From Yponomeuta sedellus (taxonomy: Eukaryota; Arthropoda; Insecta; Lepidoptera; Yponomeutidae), in the NCBI GenBank assembly GCA_934045075.1, contig OW203727.1:16118861-16182860 (forward strand): 64,000 bases of DNA. The letters are read 5' to 3'. This document shows positions 1 to 11,373 of this stretch, one piece after another. The notes below the pieces were generated by a model that was not told the DNA's origin, did no database searches, and saw only the letters and a program-made list of their open reading frames with translations. Positions within the stretch are counted from its first letter, which is position 1, and each line of letters begins with the position of its first letter. The translations under genes and the position numbers were made by a program.

Positions 1-35
1 TATTCGTAACATAAAAAGCAAGATCATTGGTATAT

Positions 36-71
36 CCTGGGAGGTCGGGGTTCGAACCCCAACCTCCCAGG
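36..71. repeat. Inverted repeat centred on a tRNA B-box-like sequence
   Basis: Two 18-nt arms (36-53 and 54-71) pair with a single C/A mismatch (46 against 61) around the palindromic centre TTCGAA. The centre GGGGTTCGAACCCC looks like a pol III B box (tRNA T-arm). This is probably the remnant of a tRNA-derived SINE head in a fold-back arrangement; the tRNA 5' half with an A box is absent, so it is not a tRNA gene. Confidence 0.6.
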
Positions 72-541
72 TATATTCACCTCATTCTACAGCTCCGCTG
101 CCCTTGAGTAACTTTATCTATAATGCTTTTATTATCCAGTTATTTGTCAAACATACTTTTATTTACACGCCCACAGTGGATATTATGTTATTCACCCAGA
201 TTTTGGGGCGTCGCCAAAAAATCCACTTGATTAATTTGTTACAGACCGAATAACAACATTCGAGGCATCGAGGCAATGACCTTAGTAAGTTTAAATACTT
301 CTTTGTCGTTGATAATTTTTACAATAACAGGACACTTTTAAGCTCACCTGTCGAGTAAAAAATTTAGGTAGGTGGCGGTGTTAGGTTAGGTTATATCAGG
401 GCTATAGCTAAGAAAAAGCAATTCCCATACAAACATAGTTAGGTTTTTATTTACAAACGACATTTCGGATCCTAATGAAGCTTAAGCAATACGTTTGGAG
501 GACTAGAACCAAGGTTTAATCGTGCTTAGTAGGTTCATTTG

Positions 542-753
542 CGTCGTAAAAGGCGACTGAGGGACACAAACCATGGGGTGGGCAGCAGCGCCTCCTGCAG
601 TACAATTCCACCAAACTGCGATCCCCAACCCGCATGCCCAGCGTGGGGATTATGGGCATTACCCCCCAATGATGGCAAAACCTTGCGCTTTGGCGCTCAT
701 TAGTGGAGGGTTATGTCCAGCAGTGGACTAATATAGTCTGAAGAAGAAAAAGA
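542..753 (+). mobile_element. Family A RTE-tailed SINE-like retroposon
   Basis: A 212-bp non-coding insertion flanked by a 14-bp duplication, AGTAGGTTCATTTG at 528-541 and the same with one change at 754-767. It ends in the RTE-type tail GTCCAGCAGTGGAC followed by ATATAGTCTGAAGAAG. The body is shared with copies near 6384, 11374, 12078 and 33931. It has no ORF and I see no clear pol III boxes. It appears to have inserted into an older family B copy, whose sequence resumes at 768. Either a SINE with an unrecognised head or an internally deleted non-autonomous RTE. Confidence 0.75.
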
Positions 754-767
754 AGTAGGTTCGTTTG

Positions 768-959
768 TAGTAGCGTTACCATTCGCTAACATTAAAGGAA
801 AATAAGTGAAGAAACCATGTACTCATACCTGAGGTGTTTACATACCTCACCACTTGAAATTACCTATCAGTGGTGGGCTCGCGTGGTACTTAAGCCCATA
901 CTCTGTCTCCAAGAGAAGGCCTGTGCCCTGGGACATAATTATTAGGCTACATAAAAATG
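768..959 (+). mobile_element. Family B SINE, 3' part
   Basis: Body and tail of family B: the 'ACCTGAGGTGTTTACATACCTCA' region (split here only by naming), then CACGCGTGG-like, AAGCCCATACTCT, GAGAAGGCCTGTGCCCTG and a tail ending TATTAGGCTACAT. The tail resembles the RTE 3' end. The 5' part of the same copy seems to lie just left of the family A insertion (about 495-527), so A is the younger insertion. Confidence 0.65.
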
Positions 960-3387
960 TAAATATGTTTTTTCTAATACTTACAGACAATATTATCAGT
1001 TCACAAAATCCGTGAAGGAAGCCATTGCAAACAATACATGAGAGCTCTAACTGGAGATACTTACACCCTATTCTAATTCCATATGCTTCGCAGTTTCTAA
1101 CAGAGGGAAAGATCCGAGTCCGCGATTTCGTATTCCCAGTTTGCTTGGGGTCACAGCGTTCCCTAGCATCCAGCCTAGGTCCAAACCAGTTCCCTACCAA
1201 CATTTCAATATCACACAAAACCCTATATGCAGTGCAACCCGTTTATTTACAGCGGCCATTTATCACGACGCGCCCCGGCCGATTGTGGACCTAATAGTAT
1301 TGCACGGACGAAGTTAATTCGCAGCGAATCGCTTAAGCACACACCGATTCGGGGTGTATCCTCAAATTGCCCGGTTAACAACTAATTATCCATCCACTCG
1401 AGAGTTTAAAACTTAATGAGTGTTTGCGGCTTATACGAGGCGGGGCCTGACGTTTCAACGCTCGTTTGAGCGAATGCCGATGAAAGAGCTGTGACGAGAA
1501 ATAAATCTTATCGGTGTGGCTGGCTGGCAGTCTTTTGAACGCGAATGCGACACTAATCTCGATTAAAGCTGCCGGAAAATGGTGCATTTGTCCTAATTTA
1601 TCGCGTGAGTTCCTTAGTGGACAAATACTGAAGGGTTCTGCCACTGACAAGATTAGGTTTCGCAATTTGTACAGAATTCCTTTTTTATTTTTACCTTATT
1701 GGTTGGTACGAACAAACAGGTATCACATACAGATAAAGCTATATATTGATCTATGTTTCCAACCAAAGTAAATACTCACGTAATTTCCGGGCATGTAAGT
1801 AAGTTTACAGCGCTAAAAATAGCGCTTTACAATCATTAGATATTCATACGCTAAAAATACCTACTTTTCCCCCTTTCAATGGGCACCCCTCTCAATCCTA
1901 TAGCAAAATAAAACCCCATCATATTGAAGGGCAATAAATAAGGTGCCCAGTAAGGTTCACCTAATCAGATGTATTACTATAATAGTGACTAAACTCGGCG
2001 ATGAGTTATCGGTACCGATCTGGGGTCATCGGCCGTCTGTACCGTTCTGCTTGCCCCTGAACGGAGCCGGCCGCAGCAGAATATTGCAGAAGGTTACCTC
2101 CACTCTAAATCTCTCTTAGACTGGTTGGAAGAATATTTTTTTGTCATATTTTTGCATTTCTACACTTATCTTATTATTTAAGTTTTATTTTTGTGCGACA
2201 AAAAGTAACAATGAAACTCTACGTAATTTTACAGTTCTACAAATTAGTTTAGTTGGTCTACAAATAAATAATAAAATATCAGAAAAAATCATAATTATCC
2301 AATGTGTTTTTCTGATATTTTATCACAGTAAACATACAAACAACATCTCGTCAGCAAATAAAAATAAATAATTGTCGAATTGCATTGTCACTTATCACTT
2401 AAATTATCGAAGTTGATATAGAACTTAAATTAAATAAAGTATATAGTTTGTGGCACAGCAAAATTTCTAAGTGGATGAAAAATAAATGTTAAAAATTATA
2501 TTGAAAGGAATAATCTCGGGAGCAAGATATTTTTAGCATTTAATATTTGTAAACAAACCACTTATTTATGCAGCCTATAAATACCACAGCACACAATGCA
2601 ATCCATAGGTATAGGTTTTTACTCGGAGAGGTAAACAAACGACATATTTAAATAAATTTTGTAACTATTTTCTAAAATAAACTATTTTACGTTTGCAGAA
2701 CCAACCAATAAAATTATAGATACCAACTGAGTCATGCCAGAGATTGACTCTGTAAGAATTCGAAAGCAGCAAGTGAAGTGAACGTTCTATGCCTCCTTTC
2801 CTCTCCGTGTCCGAACTAAAAGACCATCCCGGAACCACAAAATACTACGGCCAGATTTAGGAGGCGGTATAAAAATAAACGTCTTGTTTACGTTTGGACG
2901 TTTTCAGAATGGGATTAGCTGGATCCACTCACTTTGTCGTGTCGTATTTGGGTTTGTGAAACTCGTCAAACTGGATTAACCTTTCTTCTCCTAGCATCAT
3001 TACGTTAGTTTCTTAGCTTTTAAGAGAATGAATTAGTAGTTAAGTAGAGAATTTTATTATATGTATAAAAGAAAACTTTATTGATTGCAAAACTAAGTAA
3101 GAAACGGATAAAGCTTAGTCAAAGTAGCAGCCCAGACTACGTTTGAAGGCATATCGTAATTATTTTGATATTGAAATAGTACTCGTAATAACAGTCGTAA
3201 AAAAGGGTCAGAGCTTTGAAAGTACTTGGTACAATACTGCAAAATTATTTAAAGTATTAAAAATTATTGCAGACAATATTCATTATAGTTTAAAAAATAA
3301 CAAATTATTGATTTCAGTTTAAATCAGAAAAAAAATATTGTCACTACCACTGTGTAAAGACTGTACACACTTTGTTATTGGTATATT
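960..3387. other. Unassigned AT-rich DNA
   Basis: No gene or repeat family recognised. The short ORFs here have no recognisable domain. A GC-richer patch around 1990-2100 and another around 2740-2900 stand out from the AT-rich background but show no coding pattern. Confidence 0.4.
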
Positions 3388-3463
3388 TTAAAAACCTATT
3401 TAGAGGCTAAAAATTCCACCCATGCCGGGACTCGAACCCGCGACCTCTGGCTAACCGTGCCAG
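3388..3463 (-). mobile_element. Family D tRNA-derived SINE, truncated at the anticodon arm
   Basis: Read on the minus strand: anticodon arm (CTGGC...GCCAG), variable region, T-arm with the B box GGGTTCGAGTCCC, then the family D unique part ending AATAGGTTTTTAAAA. The copy stops exactly at the outer edge of the anticodon stem and lacks the tRNA 5' half with the A box. Its sister copies (14042, 33433) break at the same arm. Confidence 0.7.
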
Positions 3464-5306
3464 TTTGGTAGTAGAAAAATTGTCACTTTACTAAGCAACC
3501 TACTTAAAATAAACTTTCACAGAAAGCCAATCCAAACTTTCCTACCATTTCGTGGATTCACGTCGAGTAGACGAATTCCGACGTGACCATTCGGCTAATC
3601 AAATTTTGTAACCGCGGTATTGTAACCATTAGAACGTACATTTTCTCAGACGATGGCACTGAATATTCACCCAAGAAGATTGACTTAGTACGCATCGCAA
3701 TAGTGCATCGTGCACATATATAAACACAAGTCCGTATTCCAAAGTGGTTGGTGGAGACTAAAGGTTTGCCATATACCACGACCCAGCAAATCTCTACTAC
3801 GGTCGTGTATCATCTTTAATGACGACAGCTTTATTTTACTTTTTAAGCAAGTGGAATTTGAAATAAAAAAAAAATGCTAATTTAATTTCATTGATACGAA
3901 TGCAGTCAGTATTATTTGTAATAGTGTTCTTCATAAGCCATGTCACAGTGTTATCACATTTTCTTTCCTTCGGTAAACACAATATAGGTTTTACGCCTGT
4001 TGTGGAGACCACTGTTCCGCTTATTTATATGTGATTTTTTTTATTTTGGAATGAACAATTTAAATTCAATTGCCATATCAACGAATGTGCATACCCAATT
4101 TACAACAATTAGAAAACTTATAAAACATTTATCACTGACGACTATTGCTGTGAACAATATCTCACAACCCAAGGTTTTTTTTTTATTTGTGAAATATGTA
4201 AAATAACAAGTGTTTCTTACAATCCAGCCGCTCTCGGAAACCTGTTCGGTTTATCTGTTAGCGGCGGTCGTTCTTACTTTAGGTAACGATTACGAATGTT
4301 TAAGAATATTCCCAATGGTCTTGCATATCAAATGTTTGTTGCAGGCCTTTTTCTTGAAGGGAGACTTACACTAACTTGTAGGCGTATATTGTATGCATAT
4401 AGTAGGAATAGTATAGATTATATTGAATTTGAGAAATGCTCGGTATTCTTTCAAGTTAAACTTCTGCGTTATGTATTTTGTGCTTTGGTTCCAATTCGTC
4501 GTAGAACCGTTAACTAGACACAGATATTGCGCGCTATTACTGTTCTTTCCACTGCGTACCTACCTACGACGTGATGAAACAATAATAGCAAGGCACGGTA
4601 GCCTATAAACACGACAAAAACGTTTTTGGAAGGATTTTACTTTGAGTATAACTTTTTATAGTAAATTCGATTATTTTGATATCAGGAGAAATACTACCAC
4701 TCCATGACTACTGCACCAAGAATTCGCGATGTGGATTAAATAGTAGTAAAATCCAACATTGATTGTTGGTGTCTTCCCATGTTCCGTTATTGTCTAAAAT
4801 TTTCCTACTTACAATTTTAATTATTGTCAAAACTTTTTCTCAGCTTTTGTTTGACTAACTCTGTACATGATTTGATAACCTCATACGCTTCAAATGCGGC
4901 ATTCCTATAGCGCGTTCAAAATATCTGTTCACCTGGCTTTGTGACGTAACATTGGTACTGTGTCAAAAATAAACAAATCAAATCAATCAAACGCGAATTG
5001 GCATCGAAGGTGCTAACGGTGCTAATTCAATGAGTCGAGCTCAGAGTGGTAAAGAGGGAATCAGATGGGAATTTGCGTCGCCGGCTGATGAGTCTGCCCT
5101 CTGGATTGTCAGTCGGGCTCAACTTCGCCGGCTGACCTGATAACTGAAAGATAACCTGAAAATTACACAGAAGAGTCATCGGCTGGGAATTGCCTGCTTG
5201 GCGTGATTAAAGTCATCGGCGACGGAAGACCTTCGATGACGCCGGACTCGACCATTGGCGCTTAGCTTCACAGGACCCGAACGCTGGCGGGCGGCGTGAA
5301 GATGAT
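3464..5306. other. Unassigned DNA
   Basis: No recognised gene. Mostly AT-rich. From about 5080 the base composition rises and the segment 5080-5420 looks like an old repeat (several CGCCGGCTGA-type direct repeats), which I could not classify. Confidence 0.35.
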
Positions 5307-5341
5307 CTGGAAGTGACACAGCTCTCCTGTGTCACTTCCAG
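5307..5341. repeat. Perfect hairpin, 15-bp arms, 5-nt loop
   Basis: Arms 5307-5321 (CTGGAAGTGACACAG) and 5327-5341 are exact reverse complements separated by CTCTC. Confidence 0.9.
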
Positions 5342-5424
5342 GATATTTGAGCAACGCCTGCTGGGCTTCTCCCAACTGAATTTTACCCGGCAGTGATTGA
5401 AGTCATTACCAACGGAAGTCCCCA

Positions 5425-5632
5425 GACTCTGACAGCTTAACAACTGCCATTACATGACAGCCAGTACCAACGGTTTAACGTGCCTTGCACGGCAAAGCAC
5501 GGAAGCGCTCGAAAGAAATGCCACTAGCGGTATTCACGAGCGGTCACCCATCCTGCACCTGACCGCGCCTTTTGTTGCTTAATTTACGTGATTGATTCCA
5601 ATCACTCGGTTCAACTAGGCCACAAGCGCTTC
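5425..5632 (-). mobile_element. Family C 5S-derived SINE, 5' half, minus orientation
   Basis: Carries the GACAGC..., TAACGTGCCTTGC, AGCACGGAAGCGCTCG and ACTAGCGGTA blocks, then GGTCACCCATCCTGC, the reverse complement of the 5S rRNA box C-like motif GGATGGGTGACC, and the 5' terminal region ending ACTAGGCCACAAGCGC. The 3' half of the element is missing. Confidence 0.75.
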
Positions 5633-5734
5633 AATCACCAAACTATCTCATTACCCGTATGTAGCCCAGTTGAGACGTCAAATTGTAATCCGGCGAAGCG
5701 CGCAAATATTGTGACCGCATTCCGCCCACATACT

Positions 5735-5986
5735 CGTCTGAGTATGAAGGAAGAAAGACAAATATATATTGCGAATGTGAGTGGAAGGGCTGATAAGGGA
5801 CGTCCCAGGCGGACATATATCGACCAAATAGGGGATGTATTAGCAAAGGGGAAGATAAGAAGAACCCGGAACCGGCGTGCGTGCATGCAACGACTTATGA
5901 ACGTTGATGAAGTGAAGGTGATCTGTCAGGATCGTGGCAAGTGGCAGTCCCTGGTCTCTGCCTACCTCTCTGGGATACTGGCGTGA
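5735..5986 (+). pseudogene. LINE (non-LTR retrotransposon) ORF C-terminus, truncated copy
   Basis: An open frame encodes a C-terminal tail containing RQIYIAN, GRPRRTYIDQIGDVL, RNRRACMQRLMNVDE and CQDRGKWQSLVSAY before the TGA at 5984. This GRPRR...W..D.I / R.W..LV.AY pattern is typical of the very end of lepidopteran non-LTR retrotransposon pol proteins. The frame continues upstream to 5588 but that part overlaps the family C SINE and is not LINE sequence. No reverse transcriptase domain remains, so this is a dead 5'-truncated fragment. A diverged sister lies at 18303-18600. Confidence 0.7.
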
Positions 5987-6383
5987 GGTTATGTATGTAT
6001 GTGTACTCGTATGAGTACCGAACAACCGAACGAAGGCTTTCGTCAATCGGCACTGACTTATAAAGTACCAATGATGGTCATCATGGAGATCCATGATGGT
6101 CGCTTGTTTTCGAGTTATTTGAACTCTCGTCGTGTCTGAACGTATTCGTTCACATTCGTTCATTCGGGTAGCCTGTTCTCGCCCTCACAAGAGCGCATCG
6201 ATTTATATCTTGCAGTGCTTCAATTTAGCGGTCAAATAAGGAAAAGGTTTTTACACATTGCCTTTGTGCTGAATGTAGAGATTCAAGGCTTGAGTCGTCA
6301 TCATAGGCAAAATTTGTCAGTGTGGTAACCATAAACGTTTGATTAAAAGAGGTTTACAGAGGTTTGGAGGTTTGGATTACCTG

Positions 6384-6622
6384 CTGTGTGGTATTGGCCT
6401 AGAGGCCTAAGGGACACAAACCGGGGGGTGGGCAGCAGCGCTCCCGCAGTACAATTCCACCAAACTGCGATCCCCGACCCGCATGCCCAGCGTGGGGATT
6501 ATGGGTATTACTCCCTATGATAGCACAACGTGGCGCTTTTTAGGGGAGGGCTATGTCCAGCAGTAGACGATTTCAGGAAGAATTTGGGTTGGTGCTATTC
6601 TCAAGGCCAGCACCACAAGCCA
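6384..6622 (+). mobile_element. Family A retroposon copy with rearranged 5' end
   Basis: The body from CTAAGGGACACAAACC to the tail GTCCAGCAGTAGACG (about 6575) matches the family A copy at 542. The head is shortened at 6384-6405 and, directly after the tail, 6576-6622 carries the family A head region in reverse orientation (compare 34131-34180). So a 5' fragment lies inverted next to the 3' end, through either a second partial insertion or inversion during retroposition. Confidence 0.6.
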
Positions 6623-7349
6623 ACTCTTAGCTTATCTTATCTTAAAATACAATTTAACACGTGGAGTGCCCCCTCAGTTCTCTACTCCCTAAAGGGTTTT
6701 CAAAAGTGGTTTGTATTGATGAGTGCAGTAACTTCCTTAAGTTTCGTCCGACCTTACTGCAGCACCCAGTGAATCGAAGTAAAACAACTTATAAATAAAG
6801 GTGGGAAATCGCCCGCTCGTAACTCCGCCGTGGCCTAAATCAGATGGCGCGCCAGTGGACACGGAAATCAATTGGCGCAGTTTATTGTCTCGCGAGCGCC
6901 ACCTCTGGCCATCACGGTGAGAGAGATCTTGCATTTTAAAACGGGGTTCTTGCCGGCCTCGATTGTTCGAGAAGAAATAGTGAATATTTTAGTGAAGAAA
7001 CTCTTCTGAGCGCTCTAACGTCTTGATTTTTGACATCTTAAAAGTCCATAAAACTTAAACTAAGTTTATTTTCAGCCACAGTATTCATGAATTCGTTCGC
7101 TTGGCATCCACAGAAAAACAGGATTTTTAGTGAAATAATTCTAGGCCCTTAAAATTATTTTTAGACGATTTAAACAGCCTAGTCTCGTCTTAGAGACATT
7201 ACCGCAGATTGAAGATGTCAAGGGCTGAGGTAGGTACTCGCTTATAAACACTTTAAAAACAAAGTTACAGAACCCATCTACACTAGAATCGAACCCACAG
7301 CACACCAGCGTTCCACCAATGCTTTAACATTAGATAAGTAATAAGCAGC
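6623..7349. other. Unassigned DNA with a GC-rich patch
   Basis: No recognised gene. The segment 6785-6935 is GC-rich and looks single-copy within this window. It could be a conserved regulatory element, but nothing in the sequence proves this. Confidence 0.3.
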
Positions 7350-7942
7350 GGTAGCAGAGCGGCGGTAGCCCAGTGGGTAGGACAGTGGACTCTGAAGCGG
7401 GAGACCCAAGTTCGATTCCCAGTGCTGACATCTACCAATGTCTTTGTGTTCTAAGTTATGTACATTCGTGAAGTTATAGTAGCAATACCAATTGCAAATT
7501 GTAAAGGAAAACGTCGTGAGGAAACCTGAGTGTCTGAGGTGTTCAAATACCTCAGCGCTTGAAAATTACCAATGCGCAGTGGGCACGCGTGGTCACTAAG
7601 AATAAGAATAAAAATAATTTTATTGCCTCATCAAAAACAACTTAAACAAAGTAAGACTTAAAACTAGGTCTTATAAAATAAGGCAAAAGGTACTGGCTCG
7701 GCTGGTGCTGACCCGGGTCAGCCCCGGACAGCGCTGGTTTTCAGCCACTGCCTTCTCCATAAGATGTCGTACGGGAGTAATGTAAAGAGGGCTGTATCAA
7801 TTAACTAACCACTAATAGAAGATCGATTAAAAACGAACGAAACAAAACATCTGTTAAAATATGAGATCAAAATTAAGCCCACATTCTTTATGTGAAAGAA
7901 GGTCTGTGCTCTGCAGCGGGACGTTAATAGGCCATATATAAT
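7350..7942 (+). mobile_element. Family B SINE with tRNA head, split by a nested insertion
   Basis: The head at about 7357-7430 is tRNA-like: an A-box-like TAGCCCAGTGGG and a B-box-like AGTTCGATTCC at the expected spacing. The body follows (ATGTACATTCGTGAAG, GTGTCTGAGGTGTTC, ACCTCAGCGCTTG, GGGCACGCGTGG), breaks at about 7600 and resumes at about 7867 with AAGCCCACATTC and the tail TCTGCAGCGGGACGTTAATAGGC. This is the most complete family B copy in the window, about 320 bp without the insert. Confidence 0.75.
7601..7866 (-). mobile_element. LINE 3' fragment nested in a family B SINE
   Basis: About 266 bp interrupts the family B copy. Its left edge, AATAAGAATAAAAATAATTT, is the reverse complement of an A-rich retroposon tail, so the insert sits on the minus strand. 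The partner ends look alike (CTAAG left, TTAAG right). Part of it (CAGCGCTGGTTTTCAG) recurs near 34204. The LINE clade is not identifiable. Confidence 0.5.
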
Positions 7943-7957
7943 AAAAGGTTGTAAGCA

Positions 7958-8117
7958 ATGAGGAAAATGCGACCAAATATTCTTATAAAATATTGATTAC
8001 GTGATAAAGTCAACGGTCTAGAAAAACATACCCAGAATGAGCGACGAATATTCAATGAATGTTCGTCAGTAAGTAAATCAGCAGTCTATTCTAAGTGAGT
8101 GAGTATCAATTTTGTAT
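7958..8117 (+). repeat. Direct repeat, copy 1
   Basis: About 160 bp beginning AATGAGGAAAATGCGACC and ending GAGTATCAATTTTG. It recurs with a few changes and an extra short block at 8409-8597. Each copy directly follows a family B SINE. Confidence 0.8.
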
Positions 8118-8139
8118 TTTGTATGTATGTATTTATAGC

Positions 8140-8400
8140 AGCAGAGCGGTGGTAGCGGAGCGGTGTAGACGGCCAGCTTCTCAATCGGGAGGTCGTGGGT
8201 TCGAACCACGGCATGTACCAATGACTTTGTTTTCTAAGTTATGTACATTTGTGAAATTATAGTAGCAATACTACTCGGTGACGGTGAAAGAAAACATCGT
8301 AAGGAAACCCTAGTGTCTGAGGTGTTAGCATACCTCAGCGCTTGCTACGTACAATGGCCCAACTATGAGGCTAAGTGCGGAAATCTCAGGTCTAACTAAA
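8140..8400 (+). mobile_element. Family B SINE, variant subfamily
   Basis: tRNA-like head with the B box GGTTCGAACCA, then the family B body (TTTTCTAAGTTATGTACATT, GTGTCTGAGGTGTTAGC). After ACCTCAGCGCTTG the 3' end differs from standard B: CTACGTACAATGGCCCAACT and AAATCTCAGGTC. The same alternative end occurs on the minus strand at 61365-61455, so this is a real subfamily with a different tail. Confidence 0.7.
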
Positions 8401-8408
8401 GTAATAAG

Positions 8409-8597
8409 CGAGGAGGAAAATGCGACCAAATATTCTTATAAAATATTGATTAGGTGATAAAATCAACGGTCTAGAAAAACATATTCTAAAAAATGACCCA
8501 GAATGAGCGATGAATATCCAATGAATGTTCGTCAGTAAGTAAATCGTCAGTAAGTAGTATCTTCTAACTGAGTGAGCATCAATTTTGTGTTTATGTC
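8409..8597 (+). repeat. Direct repeat, copy 2
   Basis: Second copy of the block at 7958-8117, about 451 bp downstream. It carries an extra TTCTAAAAAATGA-type insertion and a duplicated CAGTAAGTA stretch. Confidence 0.8.
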
Positions 8598-9006
8598 GAG
8601 AGCATTAGGAAGCGTTTGGACAGATTACCCGATTTGGCCAACCGTACCTTCAACCACATTTTTTTCAGATGTTTCATTGCAATCGCGCCCTTATTTTCGT
8701 AGAGATAAGGCTTCTTGGAACGATTTTTCTGGCAGCTAATACATACAGCAAGTCAGCTTAAAGTGAGCATCATTAATAACGTCACTTTTTACTCGCATAT
8801 TAGAATTTTTAATTAGCTCTCGCATCGCTTTCTTCGATTTTTCAACAATGCCCTCAATAACAGTCACTTAACTCTGTCTACGTACTAAAAATGGTCTAAG
8901 AAAGAAACCACAGCAACAAAAAAAACTGGTCAAGGGCAAGTCGGACTATTAGAACAAGGTAAAATTTAGAAGAATAGTATTTCTAAATGATTCGCGATAC
9001 TCATAC

Positions 9007-9101
9007 ATAGTTATATATTAAACGGGTCCAATCGCGATTATTTATTAAGTAAATCGTACCTAATAAATAATTTCGATGAGACCCGTTTAGTATATAACTA
9101 T
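9007..9101. repeat. Short inverted-repeat element (foldback family F)
   Basis: Arms 9007-9046 and 9062-9101 (40 nt each) pair with about six mismatches and contain TATATATTAAACGGGTC and TAATCGCGAT-type motifs. The same terminal motif occurs at 37237-37292 and 61640-61685. It resembles a miniature inverted-repeat element; the class is unknown. Confidence 0.65.
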
Positions 9102-9169
9102 TTAGAAGAAGTTTCTGACGGTCTGAGGTCCGACCTGCGTCTTGCAGTGAGACGTGTATGAGATGCTTA

Positions 9170-9400
9170 TGTGTGTCAATCAATCCTCCCGTACTCGTCT
9201 GCTGCTGGACTGAGGCCTTGCCCAAGGCATACCACTTCTGTCCTTAGCCATCCTCATCCAGCGACTGGCAGTGATCTGTCTAAGATAGTAGGACCAGCGA
9301 AACGGTGGGCGTACTATGCCGCGTTTGCTAGTTCGTGGTCTCTACTCGGGAACATTGGCACACCATCGACTAATAGGTTCTTTGGCATGTGACCGTGCCT
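9170..9400 (-). pseudogene. RTE-type LINE ORF C-terminus, degraded
   Basis: On the minus strand one frame gives WMRMAKDR followed, after a small frame disturbance, by the end of the protein. The upstream part keeps RPRTSKR-like and PP..RW-like motifs, the normal order in lepidopteran RTE ORF ends (W.PR..KR..G.PP.RW...W...A.DR...). Frameshifts and substitutions make it a dead relic. Confidence 0.6.
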
Positions 9401-9420
9401 ATATACGATGGGCCAGTTTC

Positions 9421-10700
9421 TCAATTGAGAATTTCGCTATTTCTCAGAAAAAAGCATGACAGAACGTTAGTGAAGTATTTACTTAGGGAACTTGTCAATT
9501 TAGTAAGTAACCCGCCCTATGTGAATGTTCCTTTAAATAACAAAAATATTTTTATGTGATCATTGTTAAAAACAGTTACCTCGTTGTTGTACAATTTTTC
9601 AATGACGTAAGTAGTGTTATGTTGTATCAATTTGGGATCTTTATTATATTGTGTATCTGTCGTATGTACTTCTTAAGTCTTATATTACGATTATCTATCT
9701 CTGGCAAACTCTTCAATATTTTTCTTGGAAGAAATTTCTTTAAAAAAAATTCCGCCTTTGCTATATAATTATATAAACTATATAAGTCCTAAGACTATCT
9801 TAGTTCTTAATATTGCATTTAGGGCAATATAATTATTTTTTATTAAGTATTTCTTATTTTGTTAAGCAAAGTGTAGCAAACGAACGTATTAAGACCCGAG
9901 TGCATGCATGGGTATTCATATTTGGAACCAAATAATTTCCACAAATAACCTTATTCATACCTAAAGATATTTCTTATTTATTACTATATCATAAATTATA
10001 CTAAATTCTTTTTTTTTTCAAGCGCCCAAATAGTCCATGTAACCCAGTAAATGGTTACATCCCAGTCGTTTATATCCCAGGCATACAACATTATGGAGAG
10101 AAATATTCCTAATAATGTAGAAAATACGTGGGTTTACGGTAGGAGATGAACACCACCATAAATGGATAAACTCCAGGTGTTTAGTAACAAAAAATACAGA
10201 GTGAAGTTCCTCTTTTTTTGCTTCGCGGCCAAAAACTCTGCTTTGCCTAGGTTTATAGTAATCATTCCGTCTGCGTACACACTCTGTTACGTCTACTAAG
10301 TGGTGCAAAGCAAAACTGGGGCATTCTACTAGTTTTCGGGGTCATTGAGGTCACTTTTGCCGACTTGGCGAGACTACCTTTTCCGGGTCAACGTGGCACC
10401 TTCCAATGGTACATAGTGAAAGAGATCTGTCTCTTTGAGAAACGTGACTGATACTCGTGTACGTTAGATAAAACAAAAGAAAAAAACTACTTATGTAACG
10501 TGGTAATGCAGCCAGTGTTATGGGGACCTTTGCGTCAAATATGGCCAAGAGTGACTAAGTTTTGCTCGATAATCTTTACTTTTTGTGCTTTCATTTATTT
10601 TTTTAAAGAACTGACATTGGTCTTCTTTGTGATTGTGGAAAAAGGGATGGAAATTAAAATGTATGGAATTCTTGAATGCGTCAGAGGAGGCTGTGATGAT
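9421..10700. other. Unassigned AT-rich DNA
   Basis: No recognised gene, RNA or repeat family. The short ORFs here have no recognisable domain. Confidence 0.4.
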
Positions 10701-10940
10701 GAATGAATGAATGAATGAACGAACGAACGAACGAACGAACGAACGAACGAACGAACGAACGAACGAACGAACGAACGAAAGAACGAACGAACGAACGAAC
10801 GAACGAACGAACGAACGAACGAACGAACGAACGAACGAACGAACGAACGAACAACGAACGAACGAACGAACGAACGAACGAACGAACGAACGAACGAACG
10901 AACGAACGAACGAACGAACGAACGAATGAATGAATGAAGG
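10701..10940. repeat. (GAAC)n microsatellite flanked by GAAT repeats
   Basis: About 240 bp of tetranucleotide repeat. The core is GAAC with two visible interruptions (a C-to-A change near 10780 and a lost base near 10852). It is bordered on both sides by 3-4 GAAT units, as if the C variant arose inside a GAAT tract and expanded. Long open frames on both strands (NERT and FVRS repeats) are a by-product of the period. Confidence 0.97.
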
Positions 10941-11373
10941 ATGTATGCAATAGGATGTATCCAGTAATTTGTTGGTATTAAAAACGCTATTATTAAGTAG
11001 ATTTTGAACGCGGCCCCAGTGTATTACGAAAACCATTTTTTTTGTTAGACATGCAACCGCTAAAATTTATTTTTGGCTCTTGTATGCATATCAAATGAAG
11101 CTCCGTCAAAACTCTTTCTCTTCAAAACTCGGTTAGTCTAGCTAGAGTTCCAAATAAAACGCATCTCATGCTAATTAGATTTATTATTTAGTGGTGGTCG
11201 TAAGTGGAATACACTACCTATGACTCGATATCGATACTATTTACCCGACTGCACCAGAAGAAGTATAGGTATGTATGTATCTCGTATGTATGTATGTAAA
11301 ACTATTTGTATTTACAATGTTGTAAATATAAATAGTTTCTGAACGTTGCTGTCGTGGATGATTCTGATTAGCC

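Noticed and set aside
5588..5740. N-terminal part of the 132-aa ORF upstream of the LINE tail
   Set aside because: This part overlaps a family C SINE and reads through it by chance; only the part after about 5735 is LINE-like.
10518..11036. 172-aa ORF rich in FVRS repeats on the minus strand
   Set aside because: It is the translation of the GAAC microsatellite; the four-base period keeps all frames open.
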